64,000 nucleotides of DNA, from NCBI GenBank assembly GCA_024233435.1, contig JACKPQ010000001.1:620001-684000 (forward strand), read 5' to 3'. This document shows, piece by piece, positions 53,286 through 62,756 of this stretch (its first letter is position 1; each line of letters starts with the position of its first letter). The DNA comes from Chlamydiales bacterium. GTDB lineage: Bacteria; Chlamydiota; Chlamydiia; Chlamydiales; JACKPQ01. The notes under the pieces were generated by a model that saw only the letters and a program-made list of their open reading frames with translations, made no database searches and was not told the origin of the DNA. Both the position numbers and the translations under genes were made by a program.

Positions 53286-53830
53286 TGTCAACACTGAGCT
53301 CTGGTCAGTTTCTCATTGCAAGCCCAGACCTCGATGACGAACTTTTCAGCCGCTCGGTTATCCTCCTATGTGAGCATAGTCAAGTTGGCTCTTTTGGCGT
53401 TATTGTTAACAAACCCTTAGAGGGCGGTCTACCTGCAGAGCTTGCCGAGCTTGAAACACAAAGCAGCTTGCTTGCGCGGATCGGCGGGCCTATTCAATCA
53501 GACCAAATGATGCTTTTGCATACATGCGCTAGCATCCCCGATCAAACGCTTTGTGTCACTGAAGGGGTGTATCTTGGTGGAGATGGTGATTTTTTACAGA
53601 ATACACTAACAGAGAATAAACACAGCGCGATCATCTCGTTTGGCTATATGGCCTGGGGTGAAGGCGCCTTAGAAAAAGAATTCCTTGCCGGACTTTGGTT
53701 TTTGCATCCTGCAACACAAAATCACGTATTCGACACGCAGCCAAGTCAGCTTTGGCGCGCACTTTTGCGAGAAATGGGAGGCAAATACGCCACCCTTTCG
53801 ATGATGCCCGATGATTTATCATTAAACTGA
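53285..53830 (+). CDS. yqgE: YqgE/AlgH family protein (UPF0301)
   Basis: A 181-residue protein, ATG 53285 in a TGATG overlap with mlaD. Typical sequence: GQFLIASPDLDDELFSRSVILLCEHS, GSFGVIVNKPL, IGGPIQSDQMMLLHT and YMAWGEGALEKEFLAGLWF. Function is unresolved in the family. I recall a UPF0301 gene adjacent to hemL in C. trachomatis (CT210-CT211); here hemL lies 6 kb away. Confidence 0.92.
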   Translation: MSTLSSGQFLIASPDLDDELFSRSVILLCEHSQVGSFGVIVNKPLEGGLPAELAELETQSSLLARIGGPIQSDQMMLLHTCASIPDQTLCVTEGVYLGGDGDFLQNTLTENKHSAIISFGYMAWGEGALEKEFLAGLWFLHPATQNHVFDTQPSQLWRALLREMGGKYATLSMMPDDLSLN

Positions 53831-53837
53831 GGAAAAA

Positions 53838-56324
53838 TTGAAACATTCATCCAAGTTCCTGTTTGCTTTTAGCCTTCTTTCATCGATAGCCTTATTTCCC
53901 AGAGAGGTCCTTGTCCCGTATTTTACACTCAAACACGTTGAAGCTGGTGGTGTTGGCTACCAAGATGGATATACATCTATCGAAGGAATGCTGAGTTTTT
54001 TCCCTTCCCCAAATTGGATCCCATTTATTGATGCTAGAAGACACGTGCTCAACAACGGAGCTACAGCGTTTAATGTCGGTACAGGTCTGCGCGCAATGAT
54101 TGGAAGCTCAAACGTTATATTAGGCGTTAATGCCTACTACGATGAAAGAAGTTCCACGGGAAAAAGTTTTAGGCAAGCCAGCGGTGGCATAGAAGTGCTC
54201 AGCCCTTCTATTGATTTCAGGGCAAATGGCTATTTCCCTATTGACAATCCCAAAGATCTTAGATCAGTTAATCTATTTGGGTTTGTTGGCAATAATTTAC
54301 TTTTAACTTTACGTGAGCGCATGGCACTGACAGGCACAGATGCAGAAGTTGGCAGTTACCTGGGCTCTATCAGCGACCTTAGTTTTTATTTAGCAGCAGG
54401 CGGTTACTTTTTCAAAAGGCAACAGTGCAACACAAAAGCTGGATTTCAATCTCGACTAAAAATGGGATGGAACGATAACTTCTACGCCCAACTGTCAGTT
54501 ACACATGACAGTCTTTACCAAACCAATGTCCAAGGAACCCTTGGAATCAGCATTCCCTTCTGGAAAAGGCCAACTGTCAAGTTTAAAAGCTATTTTCCCA
54601 GTCTAAAAGCCTACCAATCGCAGCCTGTTCAACGTCAAGAACTCATTGTATTATGCAATCAAAGGCGGCAAGTGGTAGCGACGGGACCCAATGGCAACTC
54701 AATCGTGTGCTGGTTTGTTAATAATACAAATCCAGGAGGGACTGGAACTTTTCAGAACCCATTCTACACTCTTCTAGAAGCTCAAAATGCCGCTGGATCC
54801 GGTGACTGTATTTATGTTTTCACAGGTGATGGAACCTCATTTAATATGAACCAAGGCCTCATCCTTAAAACTGGTCAATCCCTACTTGGAGATAGCGTTC
54901 CACAAACAATTATCACCCAATATGGGCCCATTGTCTTTCCTGCTCAAAGCTCACAAAACCCTGCCATCTCAAACATTGCAGGCAACGGCCTTACCCTTGC
55001 TGACAACACAACTGTTCGGGGAATCGATATTCTTGCCTCCTCTCTCAATTCCATCTACGGATCGGGGATAGATAACGTATTAGTTGACCAAGTCAACCTT
55101 GTAGAAATGTCAGATGGCAATTATGGAATCTTTTTAGAAGATACAAGCATGGAGTCTGTAAGTTTTACCTTTTCTAACGGCACCATCTCTCAAACAATGG
55201 GCCTCCCAGGTCAACTTGTCCATGTAGAGCTCAATGACAATGGGAGTTCCTCGCTTCAATTTATCAATAATGACTTCATTATGAGAGAGGATATCGAAAT
55301 TTTGACTTCGAATAACGTCTCTGCCAATATCTCTTTTCTAAATAATGACTTTCGAGTCGTCGACCCCGCATTCTTTGGAGATTCTTCTATTTTAATCACA
55401 ACAGATGATGATTCATCTGTTGTCTTGAATTTCAGCAACAATACTATGACCGAGATGGATGAGGGTGTCCGTTATGAAGCCTATGGGTCATCTTTAATCG
55501 ATTTTACATATAACAATAACACCGCTACTGGTGACAACACAAACGCTTTTGACTTGCGCACTTTTGACTCTACTTCTGGGGTCTACTCTTCACAAAACAA
55601 CACCTTTACAGGCATTCCCTTTGGCAATCCTTGGAGAATTCAGGCCTTCAATTCCTCTACGGTCTCAGGTATTTTCAGTAATAACTCTTGCGACAATACG
55701 CTAGCCGTACTGGCCTTCGTGAGTGACAGTGCAAGCGTTGATCTATTAGCAGAAAACAACACACTCCTCAACTCAACCGATTTTGGATTTAATTTCAGTA
55801 CTTTCATAGGAACACCCATTTTAAATGTAACACTAAGAAATAACACCATTGATAGTACAGCAGGAAGCGGAATTTCAATGAGATCAGAAGGTGGAAATCT
55901 TAATGCAACCCTTCTCAGCAACACAGTACAAAATGCAATTTCATCAGGCATTGAAGCCACAGTTGTTGGCGGAACGCTGACACTTACAGCAACAAGCAAC
56001 CAGGTTAACACTAACGGCGGGAATGGAATTGAGCTCTTTGCAGACACACCGGGGATCATAAATAGCTCAATCAGCAACAACACTCTTAATGGAAACACAT
56101 TAACTGGATTTTCTGCCGATCAAACCAATGCCTCATCTTTCTGCCTCCTCCTCAGCGGAAACACATCCAGCAATGGCTACTCACTAACAGCAGACGCAGG
56201 AACGCCTGACTTTTCAGCACAATCTCCAGCACCGGTATCCCTAGCAAGCATCCAAGCTGACAACACAGGAACAATTTCAACGACTGGGACTATTACTTAT
56301 GTTCCGATCGGAGGCTGTCCTTAG
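53838..56324 (+). CDS. Inverse-autotransporter-like outer-membrane barrel with beta-helix passenger
   Basis: An 828-residue surface protein, TTG start behind GAGG. Signal peptide (1-20), then an N-terminal beta-barrel resembling the intimin/invasin (inverse autotransporter, PF11924) domain, residues about 25-250: EGMLSFFPSPNWIPFIDARRHVLNN, GTGLRAMIGSSNVILGVNAYYDERSS, FRQASGGIEVLSPSIDFRANGYFPI. Residues about 300-800 are Asn/Ser/Thr-rich with repeated NN(T/D) turns (FINNDF, FLNNDF, FSNNTM, YNNNTA, RNNTI, SNNTL), a right-handed parallel beta-helix pattern. Likely adhesin. Ends 32 bp inside the convergent gene. Confidence 0.82.
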   Translation: MKHSSKFLFAFSLLSSIALFPREVLVPYFTLKHVEAGGVGYQDGYTSIEGMLSFFPSPNWIPFIDARRHVLNNGATAFNVGTGLRAMIGSSNVILGVNAYYDERSSTGKSFRQASGGIEVLSPSIDFRANGYFPIDNPKDLRSVNLFGFVGNNLLLTLRERMALTGTDAEVGSYLGSISDLSFYLAAGGYFFKRQQCNTKAGFQSRLKMGWNDNFYAQLSVTHDSLYQTNVQGTLGISIPFWKRPTVKFKSYFPSLKAYQSQPVQRQELIVLCNQRRQVVATGPNGNSIVCWFVNNTNPGGTGTFQNPFYTLLEAQNAAGSGDCIYVFTGDGTSFNMNQGLILKTGQSLLGDSVPQTIITQYGPIVFPAQSSQNPAISNIAGNGLTLADNTTVRGIDILASSLNSIYGSGIDNVLVDQVNLVEMSDGNYGIFLEDTSMESVSFTFSNGTISQTMGLPGQLVHVELNDNGSSSLQFINNDFIMREDIEILTSNNVSANISFLNNDFRVVDPAFFGDSSILITTDDDSSVVLNFSNNTMTEMDEGVRYEAYGSSLIDFTYNNNTATGDNTNAFDLRTFDSTSGVYSSQNNTFTGIPFGNPWRIQAFNSSTVSGIFSNNSCDNTLAVLAFVSDSASVDLLAENNTLLNSTDFGFNFSTFIGTPILNVTLRNNTIDSTAGSGISMRSEGGNLNATLLSNTVQNAISSGIEATVVGGTLTLTATSNQVNTNGGNGIELFADTPGIINSSISNNTLNGNTLTGFSADQTNASSFCLLLSGNTSSNGYSLTADAGTPDFSAQSPAPVSLASIQADNTGTISTTGTITYVPIGGCP

Positions 56325-58446
56325 ATGGAAAGACACTCACCTCGTTAAAAAGAGGAAAATCGAAGAGTTCACCGCAAGCCTTCAGCACTTTATTGCGCTC
56401 CAATTCTAATTCGGCATTGATACAAGAAAGAGAAGAAACCGTACGAGAAAGGCGCTGCAAATCAATGGGGCGCTCGCGCACTGCTAACGCCGGGGCAAAA
56501 AGCATCCAGACCAGAAAATCCCTTTCATCCTCTTGCCAATCATAAGATCGACTCATTAGCTTTAAAAAGGCATAAAATCCTGCAGAGGCTGCCGCCCCCA
56601 CATCCACAGCATCCTTACATGTAAAGCTTAAGCTATGAGGCTGGACTGATTCGATCATCTTTAGCGTCAGAAAATGATAGAAAATCTCGATGAAATCAAG
56701 TCGATTCTTACGAGAGAGCGCATTTTTGCCACCAAAAAAGGTTTTGTGAATCAATGGAACCGCTTTTGATGTAAAGCTCTCTGCCTGGATTTGATTAAAA
56801 GACTTGGGAAAGAAAAATCCACAAGACTCTCCTCCCTTGACTTGCTCGATGACTGAGTCTAAAAAATCTTCCGCCTGATTCAATTGCAAGTAGACATCTG
56901 ATTGAAAGTAAAAATCTGTATATTTTGGCAACGTTGCAACAACCAAATTTGGTGAAAACTCAGCAGATTTTTGTATTTTTTCAAGGACTTCACAGCGAGC
57001 GTGCTCTTCCCAAGAAGTGCGATCTTGCAAGTTGATGATCAAATGCTGATCGCCACGCTTATGCGATGCAAGCTGGCGCAAAAAAGCCTGAAACTCTTGT
57101 GTTATCTCAGCCTTTTGAATGTAGCGCTGCCTTGTTGGTGATGGCAAACGCAGACAGTCAAGGTGGAAGTTACGAAATGAGACAATGAAACACTTGCTTG
57201 CCAAATTACCTTGCGCGCCAGGATCAAACCCGTGAAAATCTTCATCAGGGTGAAAAACATCTAAAGCCTTAAATAGAGGACCGCTTGGAAAATGCTTTAA
57301 AAGCCCATAAATCTCTTCATGAACATCGAGCAAGTGATTCCAAAGTGAGCTACTTTCTTTCTTTTGTGAAATCATCCCATAAATGAAAGAAATTGCCTCT
57401 TCTCGGTTACCAATACGCGTAAAAAAAGCATAAGAGAGCGCATGAGCTAGGTGAAGAATAGTTTGGCCTAGCTCATCATCGGGGTCGAGCTGAACTGAAA
57501 TCATTCGAGCATAGTCAGTAGAGCTTAAAATCCGCCTCATGTACATTTGAAAATCGCTAAAATATCCCACACAGCTTTTGCTGCTTGTATTCTGCATCAA
57601 ATGACGGGGATTAGAGGCAAGCATCAAAGCCATGCAAGCAGAATTCAAATCGCTTACCAATGGCAAATGGCGATTTTTCATCGCAAGATGATAAAAAGCA
57701 TTTAAATCGTAAGAGACATCTTGCCGGATTTGCTTAGCTGAAGCATGCATATCCTTATCATGGACCAAAATGATCTTCGTAAGTGGATCAAGAGCTTGCA
57801 ACTCAACAAGAGCATCATCAAAATCCGTGACGAGCCGCAAGTGTCTGAGCAAGTCGCGATTAAAAAAAGCTGAACCATCTTCCCTGAGGATGTAGAAGAG
57901 CTCATAATCACGGTCTTTTTTGACCATCTCTAAACCCTTCAAGCCTCGACGTTTGATGTCAGCCAAATCACTTGGCCCGCTGCCCCACTCAGGCTGCCAC
58001 GAAGGATCCTCGCCCTCACTTTGGATGTAGCTGACAATCCGCTTGAGATAATACTCCTGCAGATCGTGGTACTCCTTTAATCCAGAGACACTAACGCCAC
58101 CTAGCAATTCACGGCATTTATCCAGTTGTTTTGCCGCCTCCTTTACAAGGCCCATCATTGCCTGAATACCCCGTTGGGTTTGCCCCTCCTTCAGAGCCCC
58201 CCTTTCCTCAGTATAGTAGTAGTGCAAATACCTTTGGATGACTCCAAAAGTCTTCTTCACATTATCAATTGTCTTATCAGCATCCTTTAAATCCAGCCAA
58301 TAAATGTCCCTAAGAACCTCTTCTCCAGCCTCGATCATTTTAGCTCGAGCCTTCAGATCCTTCAGATCGAGTTCTGTAGCATTGGAGAGCAGGTCAACTG
58401 CCTCCATAATTGTAAACTCTTCAATAGCGGTTTGTTTTTTAGCCAT
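56293..58446 (-). CDS. Large conserved-type hypothetical protein
   Basis: A 717-residue soluble, mostly helical protein with no signal peptide or membrane segment. The N-terminal 150 residues form a helical bundle (ADKTIDNVKKTFGVIQRYLHYYYTEERG); the rest is mixed with strands (LTKIILVHDKDMHA, HLIINLQDRTSWEE, NLVVATLPKYTDFYFQ) suggesting alpha/beta domains. Not recognised. Its start region is AT-rich. The C-terminus overlaps the surface protein gene by 32 bp, tail to tail. Confidence 0.72.
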   Translation of the reverse strand: MAKKQTAIEEFTIMEAVDLLSNATELDLKDLKARAKMIEAGEEVLRDIYWLDLKDADKTIDNVKKTFGVIQRYLHYYYTEERGALKEGQTQRGIQAMMGLVKEAAKQLDKCRELLGGVSVSGLKEYHDLQEYYLKRIVSYIQSEGEDPSWQPEWGSGPSDLADIKRRGLKGLEMVKKDRDYELFYILREDGSAFFNRDLLRHLRLVTDFDDALVELQALDPLTKIILVHDKDMHASAKQIRQDVSYDLNAFYHLAMKNRHLPLVSDLNSACMALMLASNPRHLMQNTSSKSCVGYFSDFQMYMRRILSSTDYARMISVQLDPDDELGQTILHLAHALSYAFFTRIGNREEAISFIYGMISQKKESSSLWNHLLDVHEEIYGLLKHFPSGPLFKALDVFHPDEDFHGFDPGAQGNLASKCFIVSFRNFHLDCLRLPSPTRQRYIQKAEITQEFQAFLRQLASHKRGDQHLIINLQDRTSWEEHARCEVLEKIQKSAEFSPNLVVATLPKYTDFYFQSDVYLQLNQAEDFLDSVIEQVKGGESCGFFFPKSFNQIQAESFTSKAVPLIHKTFFGGKNALSRKNRLDFIEIFYHFLTLKMIESVQPHSLSFTCKDAVDVGAAASAGFYAFLKLMSRSYDWQEDERDFLVWMLFAPALAVRERPIDLQRLSRTVSSLSCINAELELERNKVLKACGELFDFPLFNEVSVFPSKDSLRSEHK

Positions 58447-58638
58447 AATTAACCCTATAATTATTATTACATAAAACCAATTAATTTATCAAATTTTTAT
58501 TTTATTCTTATCTTGTTTATCGTCAACTACTTAAGAAATGCCGCGATAGGCGGAGCTTGAACCGTTGCAATGCAACATAGCTGCACCTCTAAGCATATCG
58601 AAATTAATAATTGTCGATACATAATTATATTTATTTAA

Positions 58639-58667
58639 TTGACTATTAATTTAAAATAAATTACAAT
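58639..58667 (+). promoter_or_regulatory. Sigma70-type promoter of the CPBP gene
   Basis: TTGACT (58639-58644), exactly 17 bp, TACAAT (58662-58667), 35 nt before the ATG at 58703, in otherwise featureless AT-rich DNA. Confidence 0.55.
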
Positions 58668-58702
58668 AGTCGTTAATTAAATCAATTTATATAGTTTTAT
58701 AT

Positions 58703-59416
58703 ATGTTAAAAATAAACGATGCTTCGCTTTTAAACACCGGATATGAATCTCAATATAATTTCGAACTTAAAACATATGAATTTAAACAACCTGTAAATCC
58801 GGTAACCCGAATCTTCTCAGCAACGAAAGAAGCTGCGCCTCTTCTTTTTTACACTATTATATCAGACATTCTGAAAGAGAAATCCAGACCATTCTATCAG
58901 CACAGATATAACCTGTTAATTAAATTAAACAACATTGAAAATGTTTCACGTGTTTTTGATAAATCATGTTTTATTATTAGAAATATTCAAGACATTCAAT
59001 TTTCATATATAGAAAAATTAATGCCGAAGATCTGTCAGCTTGAAATATACACTTTTTTTTACGCTGCAGCTGAAGAAATTACATTTAGACTTTTATTTCA
59101 GGAAATTATTTTAAGACGATTACCAAAAATAACTTTAAAAATTTTCGGAGTAAAAAAAGCAGATGAAATTGTAGACCACACATTTGTGAGAGTGATGCGC
59201 CTAACAGTATCAGCTGCTTTTTTTGCTTTAATGCATCGTAGTCAATTTCACCCAAACGGCTCCAACGGACTTCCTCAATTTATCTTCGGTCTATTCTATG
59301 GAATGATATTAGAAAGGGCAAATAGCTCAACTCAAGTAATATTAAATATATTATATACAACTCTAGCTCATACGATGCATAACTATATTCTGTATCTGCT
59401 CATACTTGGAATGTAG
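58703..59416 (+). CDS. CPBP (Abi) family intramembrane protease-like protein
   Basis: A 237-residue membrane protein with the CPBP motifs: E124-E125 and R129 in AAAEEITFRLLFQE, H178 in FFALMHRSQFH, a PQFIFGLFYGMILE helix and H223 in TTLAHTMHN. Family members cleave prenylated proteins or act in bacteriocin immunity. The N-terminal 100 residues are extra and unrecognised. The gene is strikingly AT-rich compared with neighbours, which may signal transfer. Confidence 0.85.
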   Translation: MLKINDASLLNTGYESQYNFELKTYEFKQPVNPVTRIFSATKEAAPLLFYTIISDILKEKSRPFYQHRYNLLIKLNNIENVSRVFDKSCFIIRNIQDIQFSYIEKLMPKICQLEIYTFFYAAAEEITFRLLFQEIILRRLPKITLKIFGVKKADEIVDHTFVRVMRLTVSAAFFALMHRSQFHPNGSNGLPQFIFGLFYGMILERANSSTQVILNILYTTLAHTMHNYILYLLILGM

Positions 59417-59522
59417 CGCAACAAACCTTTCCTCGTGCGCCGTTCCGATGCTTTAATTCTCTTTTAGGCAAGGGACTTCAAAATCTCGGAATAGACCACC
59501 CGAAGCAATTTGACAAGTCGGG

Positions 59523-60923
59523 CTAATAAATACCAAATGCCCTACACATGCTTCCCAAAAAGCTTTGTGGATCCATAAACATTAGAGGGCATCTTGAATC
59601 TTCCTTCATATCTTCGATCTTATTGGATAGCCCTTCCTCATTTCTAATACGCGTCAAACGACGTCTGATGGCTTTTCCATTAGACCCCCTGGAGAAGGTT
59701 AATATGCTCTGAACCGCATATTTCCCGTCGAAGTAGGCCGTGACCACACTTTCACAATTTTTGGACAGAACAACAGTCAACCCGTTATCAGGGTTACGCA
59801 ATGTCATAGAATCCCCTGCCTCATTTGCAGTAACTTGCCCAACGTAGAAAGTTTTGAGCAATTCCTCTTTAGAAATAAATCTTTCGCGCATCCGGAGTTT
59901 AGCGTGAGAAGACAAGAGTCTTCTCTCAATAAGGCATCTAGACAGCATTTTGACCTTATTGTTTGGTAGCTGCTTAAAGGTTTTGGGTTCAGTAGGGTTA
60001 TAATTGGGGATTGACTTGCAAAACATAAGCATCAAGTCAGCTTTTTCCGCCCTAGCATTCAAGCGAGTTAAGACCCTAGCTCTCGATAATCCGCGATAAT
60101 TTTTGCCGGGCTCTCTAGCTTCATTAACTTCTAAAACTCTCTTTCCACAAACCATCTTTCCAAGTTTGGATACGTACCGCGCAACATCCAATTCCCAGTC
60201 CTCAATGCCCAACCATTTTAACTTTGGAAGTTTGCTGATAGTTTCGACAAGTGTTTCATTTAGATACTCAGAACGAAATACATTTGAGCGCAGGTCAAGA
60301 TAGCGTAAACTCTCTGCTTTTTCGATGCCATCGAAAAAGGCTTGTCCAATATCGTCATACCAGCTATGCGCACTAAAGCCAAATGCCTTCAGCTTATCTT
60401 TTTCCAAAAGTCCAGCGATTGCATATGCATGCTTCATTTTAAAAGAATCTAAATGCAATGAAACCGACTGAAGCTTAATCCGAGACAGTATATCAACAAG
60501 CTTTATGAAAACATCATCTTTTTCGATTTTGACCGCTATTCTAAGGTCCTTTAACCTAGACTGGCTTGTAAGCCCTTGTTTTAAGATCTCGATGCTACGC
60601 TTTGTTAGCGAACGAAAACTTAGGTCTAAGCATACCCAATCCCGCTTGCCCATAAGAAGCTTGAAAACAGCCAGGCCTTTGCCATTGAGAGTGTCAAAAC
60701 CTATCCTTAGAGCGCTCAAGGGCTCAGATGCCACCAATTTAATGGTGAGCTGTTTTAGCGCCTTATTACTTAGCCTGTTTCCAGTGATATCAAGATATTC
60801 AACCTTATGCCGTTTAATACAACTGACAAGAAATTGTGTATCTCTTGAAGATAAATGCCCGTTTCTAAAATCTGCGCGCGTAAAATCGCTATTGTGAAGC
60901 GTGGTGATGCTTGATAAAGTCAT
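59523..60923 (-). CDS. Leucine-rich-repeat protein with DUF4258-like C-terminal domain
   Basis: A 466-residue protein. Residues about 15-250 are RNase-inhibitor-style leucine-rich repeats (VEYLDITGNRLSNKALKQL, WVCLDLSFRSLTKRSIEIL, LRYLDLRSNVF, LKWLGIEDWEL). Residues about 338-400 match the DUF4258 pattern: SSHAKLRMRERFISKEELL (H340, R344), then GQV, then TLRNPDNGLTVVLSKNCESVVTAYF. A basic region (RGSNGKAIRRRLTRIRNEEG) precedes the C-terminus. LRRs usually bind proteins; DUF4258 is toxin-like in some contexts. No signal peptide. Candidate secreted effector. Confidence 0.78.
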   Translation of the reverse strand: MTLSSITTLHNSDFTRADFRNGHLSSRDTQFLVSCIKRHKVEYLDITGNRLSNKALKQLTIKLVASEPLSALRIGFDTLNGKGLAVFKLLMGKRDWVCLDLSFRSLTKRSIEILKQGLTSQSRLKDLRIAVKIEKDDVFIKLVDILSRIKLQSVSLHLDSFKMKHAYAIAGLLEKDKLKAFGFSAHSWYDDIGQAFFDGIEKAESLRYLDLRSNVFRSEYLNETLVETISKLPKLKWLGIEDWELDVARYVSKLGKMVCGKRVLEVNEAREPGKNYRGLSRARVLTRLNARAEKADLMLMFCKSIPNYNPTEPKTFKQLPNNKVKMLSRCLIERRLLSSHAKLRMRERFISKEELLKTFYVGQVTANEAGDSMTLRNPDNGLTVVLSKNCESVVTAYFDGKYAVQSILTFSRGSNGKAIRRRLTRIRNEEGLSNKIEDMKEDSRCPLMFMDPQSFLGSMCRAFGIY

Positions 60924-61123
60924 TTTATTTGCTGGTTAACTTTTTGTCTGCGCTATCTTAAAAGACTGAATAAAATCAGTCAATACGCAATCCAATGCTT
61001 TTAGTGAGGAATCTAGATTTTGGTTATAGTTTGGTTGCGCGGGAATTCACGACATACCTTTTGGTAAGCGAAACTACCAAGAAGCCAAAACACACGAGGG
61101 CAACCGTGGCGTTCAGTGAGAAA

Positions 61124-62665
61124 TTACCCTTCTGCCCCGTTGCTGCCTGCCTCGTTGCGGTAAGTGAGGTGAGATATGATGAGGGCAATGAGAGCGACCG
61201 AGAGCGCAAAAATATGCGTGACCACGAAGGCGAAGTGATAAGAGGCATAAAAGGCTGATTTGACAAGCGTTTGAATGTGAGGCTCTAGGGCATTGAGCTG
61301 AGCTAGGGCATCGTGGGCGTTGGCTAGCAATCCCCAGAAAAGCTTGGGTGAGAGCGTAGCGGTGGCGGGGTTTTCGGCAAGGCGAGATGCAAAGTTAAAG
61401 TGACGCACGTTGATAATCATGGATCCAAAGAGAGCGATACCGAGGGTTCCGCCCGTGTAGCGCGCTGTGTAAAACATGCCTGAGCCTAGCCCTCGCTTAC
61501 GCGGTGGCAAAATTGCTAATGTCGAGGCGCTATTTGGGGTCATGATCAGCGCCATACTGATCCCATAGAAAAATAGGCCAGGAATGAGATTTTTCACATT
61601 ATCGAACTGAAGAAAGATTGCGAACCATCCAAGACAGAACGAGGCGATGGTAAACCCAATTAGAATTGGTAGGCGGGGACCAAAACGATCTTGCATCCAG
61701 CCCGATAGAGGGGCTGAAACAATCACTGGGATTGTCGAGAAAAGTGTCACCGCACCTGCTTGTAGGGGTGAAAGGCCTAAGGCTTTTTGAAAAAAAATGG
61801 GCCAGAAAACCGAAATCATTAACAAAAACTGCACAGCAAATACAATGATGCTCCCACCGAGATAAATCCGCTTTGTATAAAGCTTAAAGTCTATAAAAGG
61901 GTGTTGGGCAATCCGATCTGTAACATATAGCAGAAAGAAGAAAAGCACGGCTATGATAAGGAGCAAAACGATCACTGGAGATCCCCATCCCCAAACACGG
62001 CCTTGCATAAGCGCTATCGTTAAAGAGGCCAAGGCTGCTGAAAAAGTGATGAATCCAGGAATATCAAAACTCTCTTCTGATAAGTCATCAGTCTGTGGCA
62101 CTGAATATAGAACAAGAGCTATCCCGATGAGGGCAATTGGAAGGTTGAGCCAGAAAATCCATCGCCAAGATAGAAACTCTGTTAAAAAACCCCCTACTGA
62201 AGGCCCCAGGGATAAAAAAATGGAGCTGATGCCAATAAGCAAGCCCATTGCTTTGCCGCGTTCTTTATAAGGGAAAATATCGATAATAATGGCCCAGCTC
62301 GCTGGCCCCATCATGGCTCCCCCAATCCCTTGCAAACAACGAGCACTGATCAGCCAAGTGCTTGTTAGGGCCATCCCACCAAAGATGGATGCTAAGGCAA
62401 AAATGACCATACCAATACTAAAAATACGCCTATGTCCGTACATATCTGCTAATCTTCCGCAGGCTAGAACAAGGGTAGCCATCGCTAGAAAGTAGACGTT
62501 AATCACCCAATTGATGCCTGTCGAGCTGACTCTTAAGTCGATCTGAATAGTCGGCGTTGCAACGGGTAAAACGGTGGAATCTAAAAATAACATTGAGACG
62601 CCGCACATAAGACCTATGAGGGCAATCCACTTTTTTAAACGCTTTGAACGTTGTACATTCGGCAT
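61124..62665 (-). CDS. MFS drug exporter, DHA2 (EmrB/QacA) family
   Basis: A 513-residue permease with 14 predicted helices. MLFLDSTVLPVATPTIQIDL is the D1-type motif of helix 1, motif A is GRLADMYGHRR (residues 70-80), and motif C-like residues lie in ISSIFLSLGPSVGGFL with the following WRWIFWLNLPIAL typical of the 14-TM family. Proton-coupled efflux of drugs or toxic compounds. Monocistronic. Confidence 0.94.
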   Translation of the reverse strand: MPNVQRSKRLKKWIALIGLMCGVSMLFLDSTVLPVATPTIQIDLRVSSTGINWVINVYFLAMATLVLACGRLADMYGHRRIFSIGMVIFALASIFGGMALTSTWLISARCLQGIGGAMMGPASWAIIIDIFPYKERGKAMGLLIGISSIFLSLGPSVGGFLTEFLSWRWIFWLNLPIALIGIALVLYSVPQTDDLSEESFDIPGFITFSAALASLTIALMQGRVWGWGSPVIVLLLIIAVLFFFLLYVTDRIAQHPFIDFKLYTKRIYLGGSIIVFAVQFLLMISVFWPIFFQKALGLSPLQAGAVTLFSTIPVIVSAPLSGWMQDRFGPRLPILIGFTIASFCLGWFAIFLQFDNVKNLIPGLFFYGISMALIMTPNSASTLAILPPRKRGLGSGMFYTARYTGGTLGIALFGSMIINVRHFNFASRLAENPATATLSPKLFWGLLANAHDALAQLNALEPHIQTLVKSAFYASYHFAFVVTHIFALSVALIALIISHLTYRNEAGSNGAEG

Positions 62666-62756
62666 ACGGCTTTTTATATACCATTTTTGATTTTATAGCT
62701 CAACTTGGATCTTCTGTCCCAATTCATTGGGGTGATAGCCCGAAACACAAAAAAGA

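Noticed and set aside
58540..58600. A tRNA-like GGTTCAAGCTCC on the minus strand between the 717-residue protein and CPBP genes
   Set aside because: The flanking bases do not form a T-arm or acceptor stem and no D- or anticodon arm can be drawn.
60995..61258. An 87-codon plus-strand frame after the LRR gene
   Set aside because: It runs antisense over the 3' end of the MFS exporter gene without a ribosome site; composition reflects the complementary coding strand.
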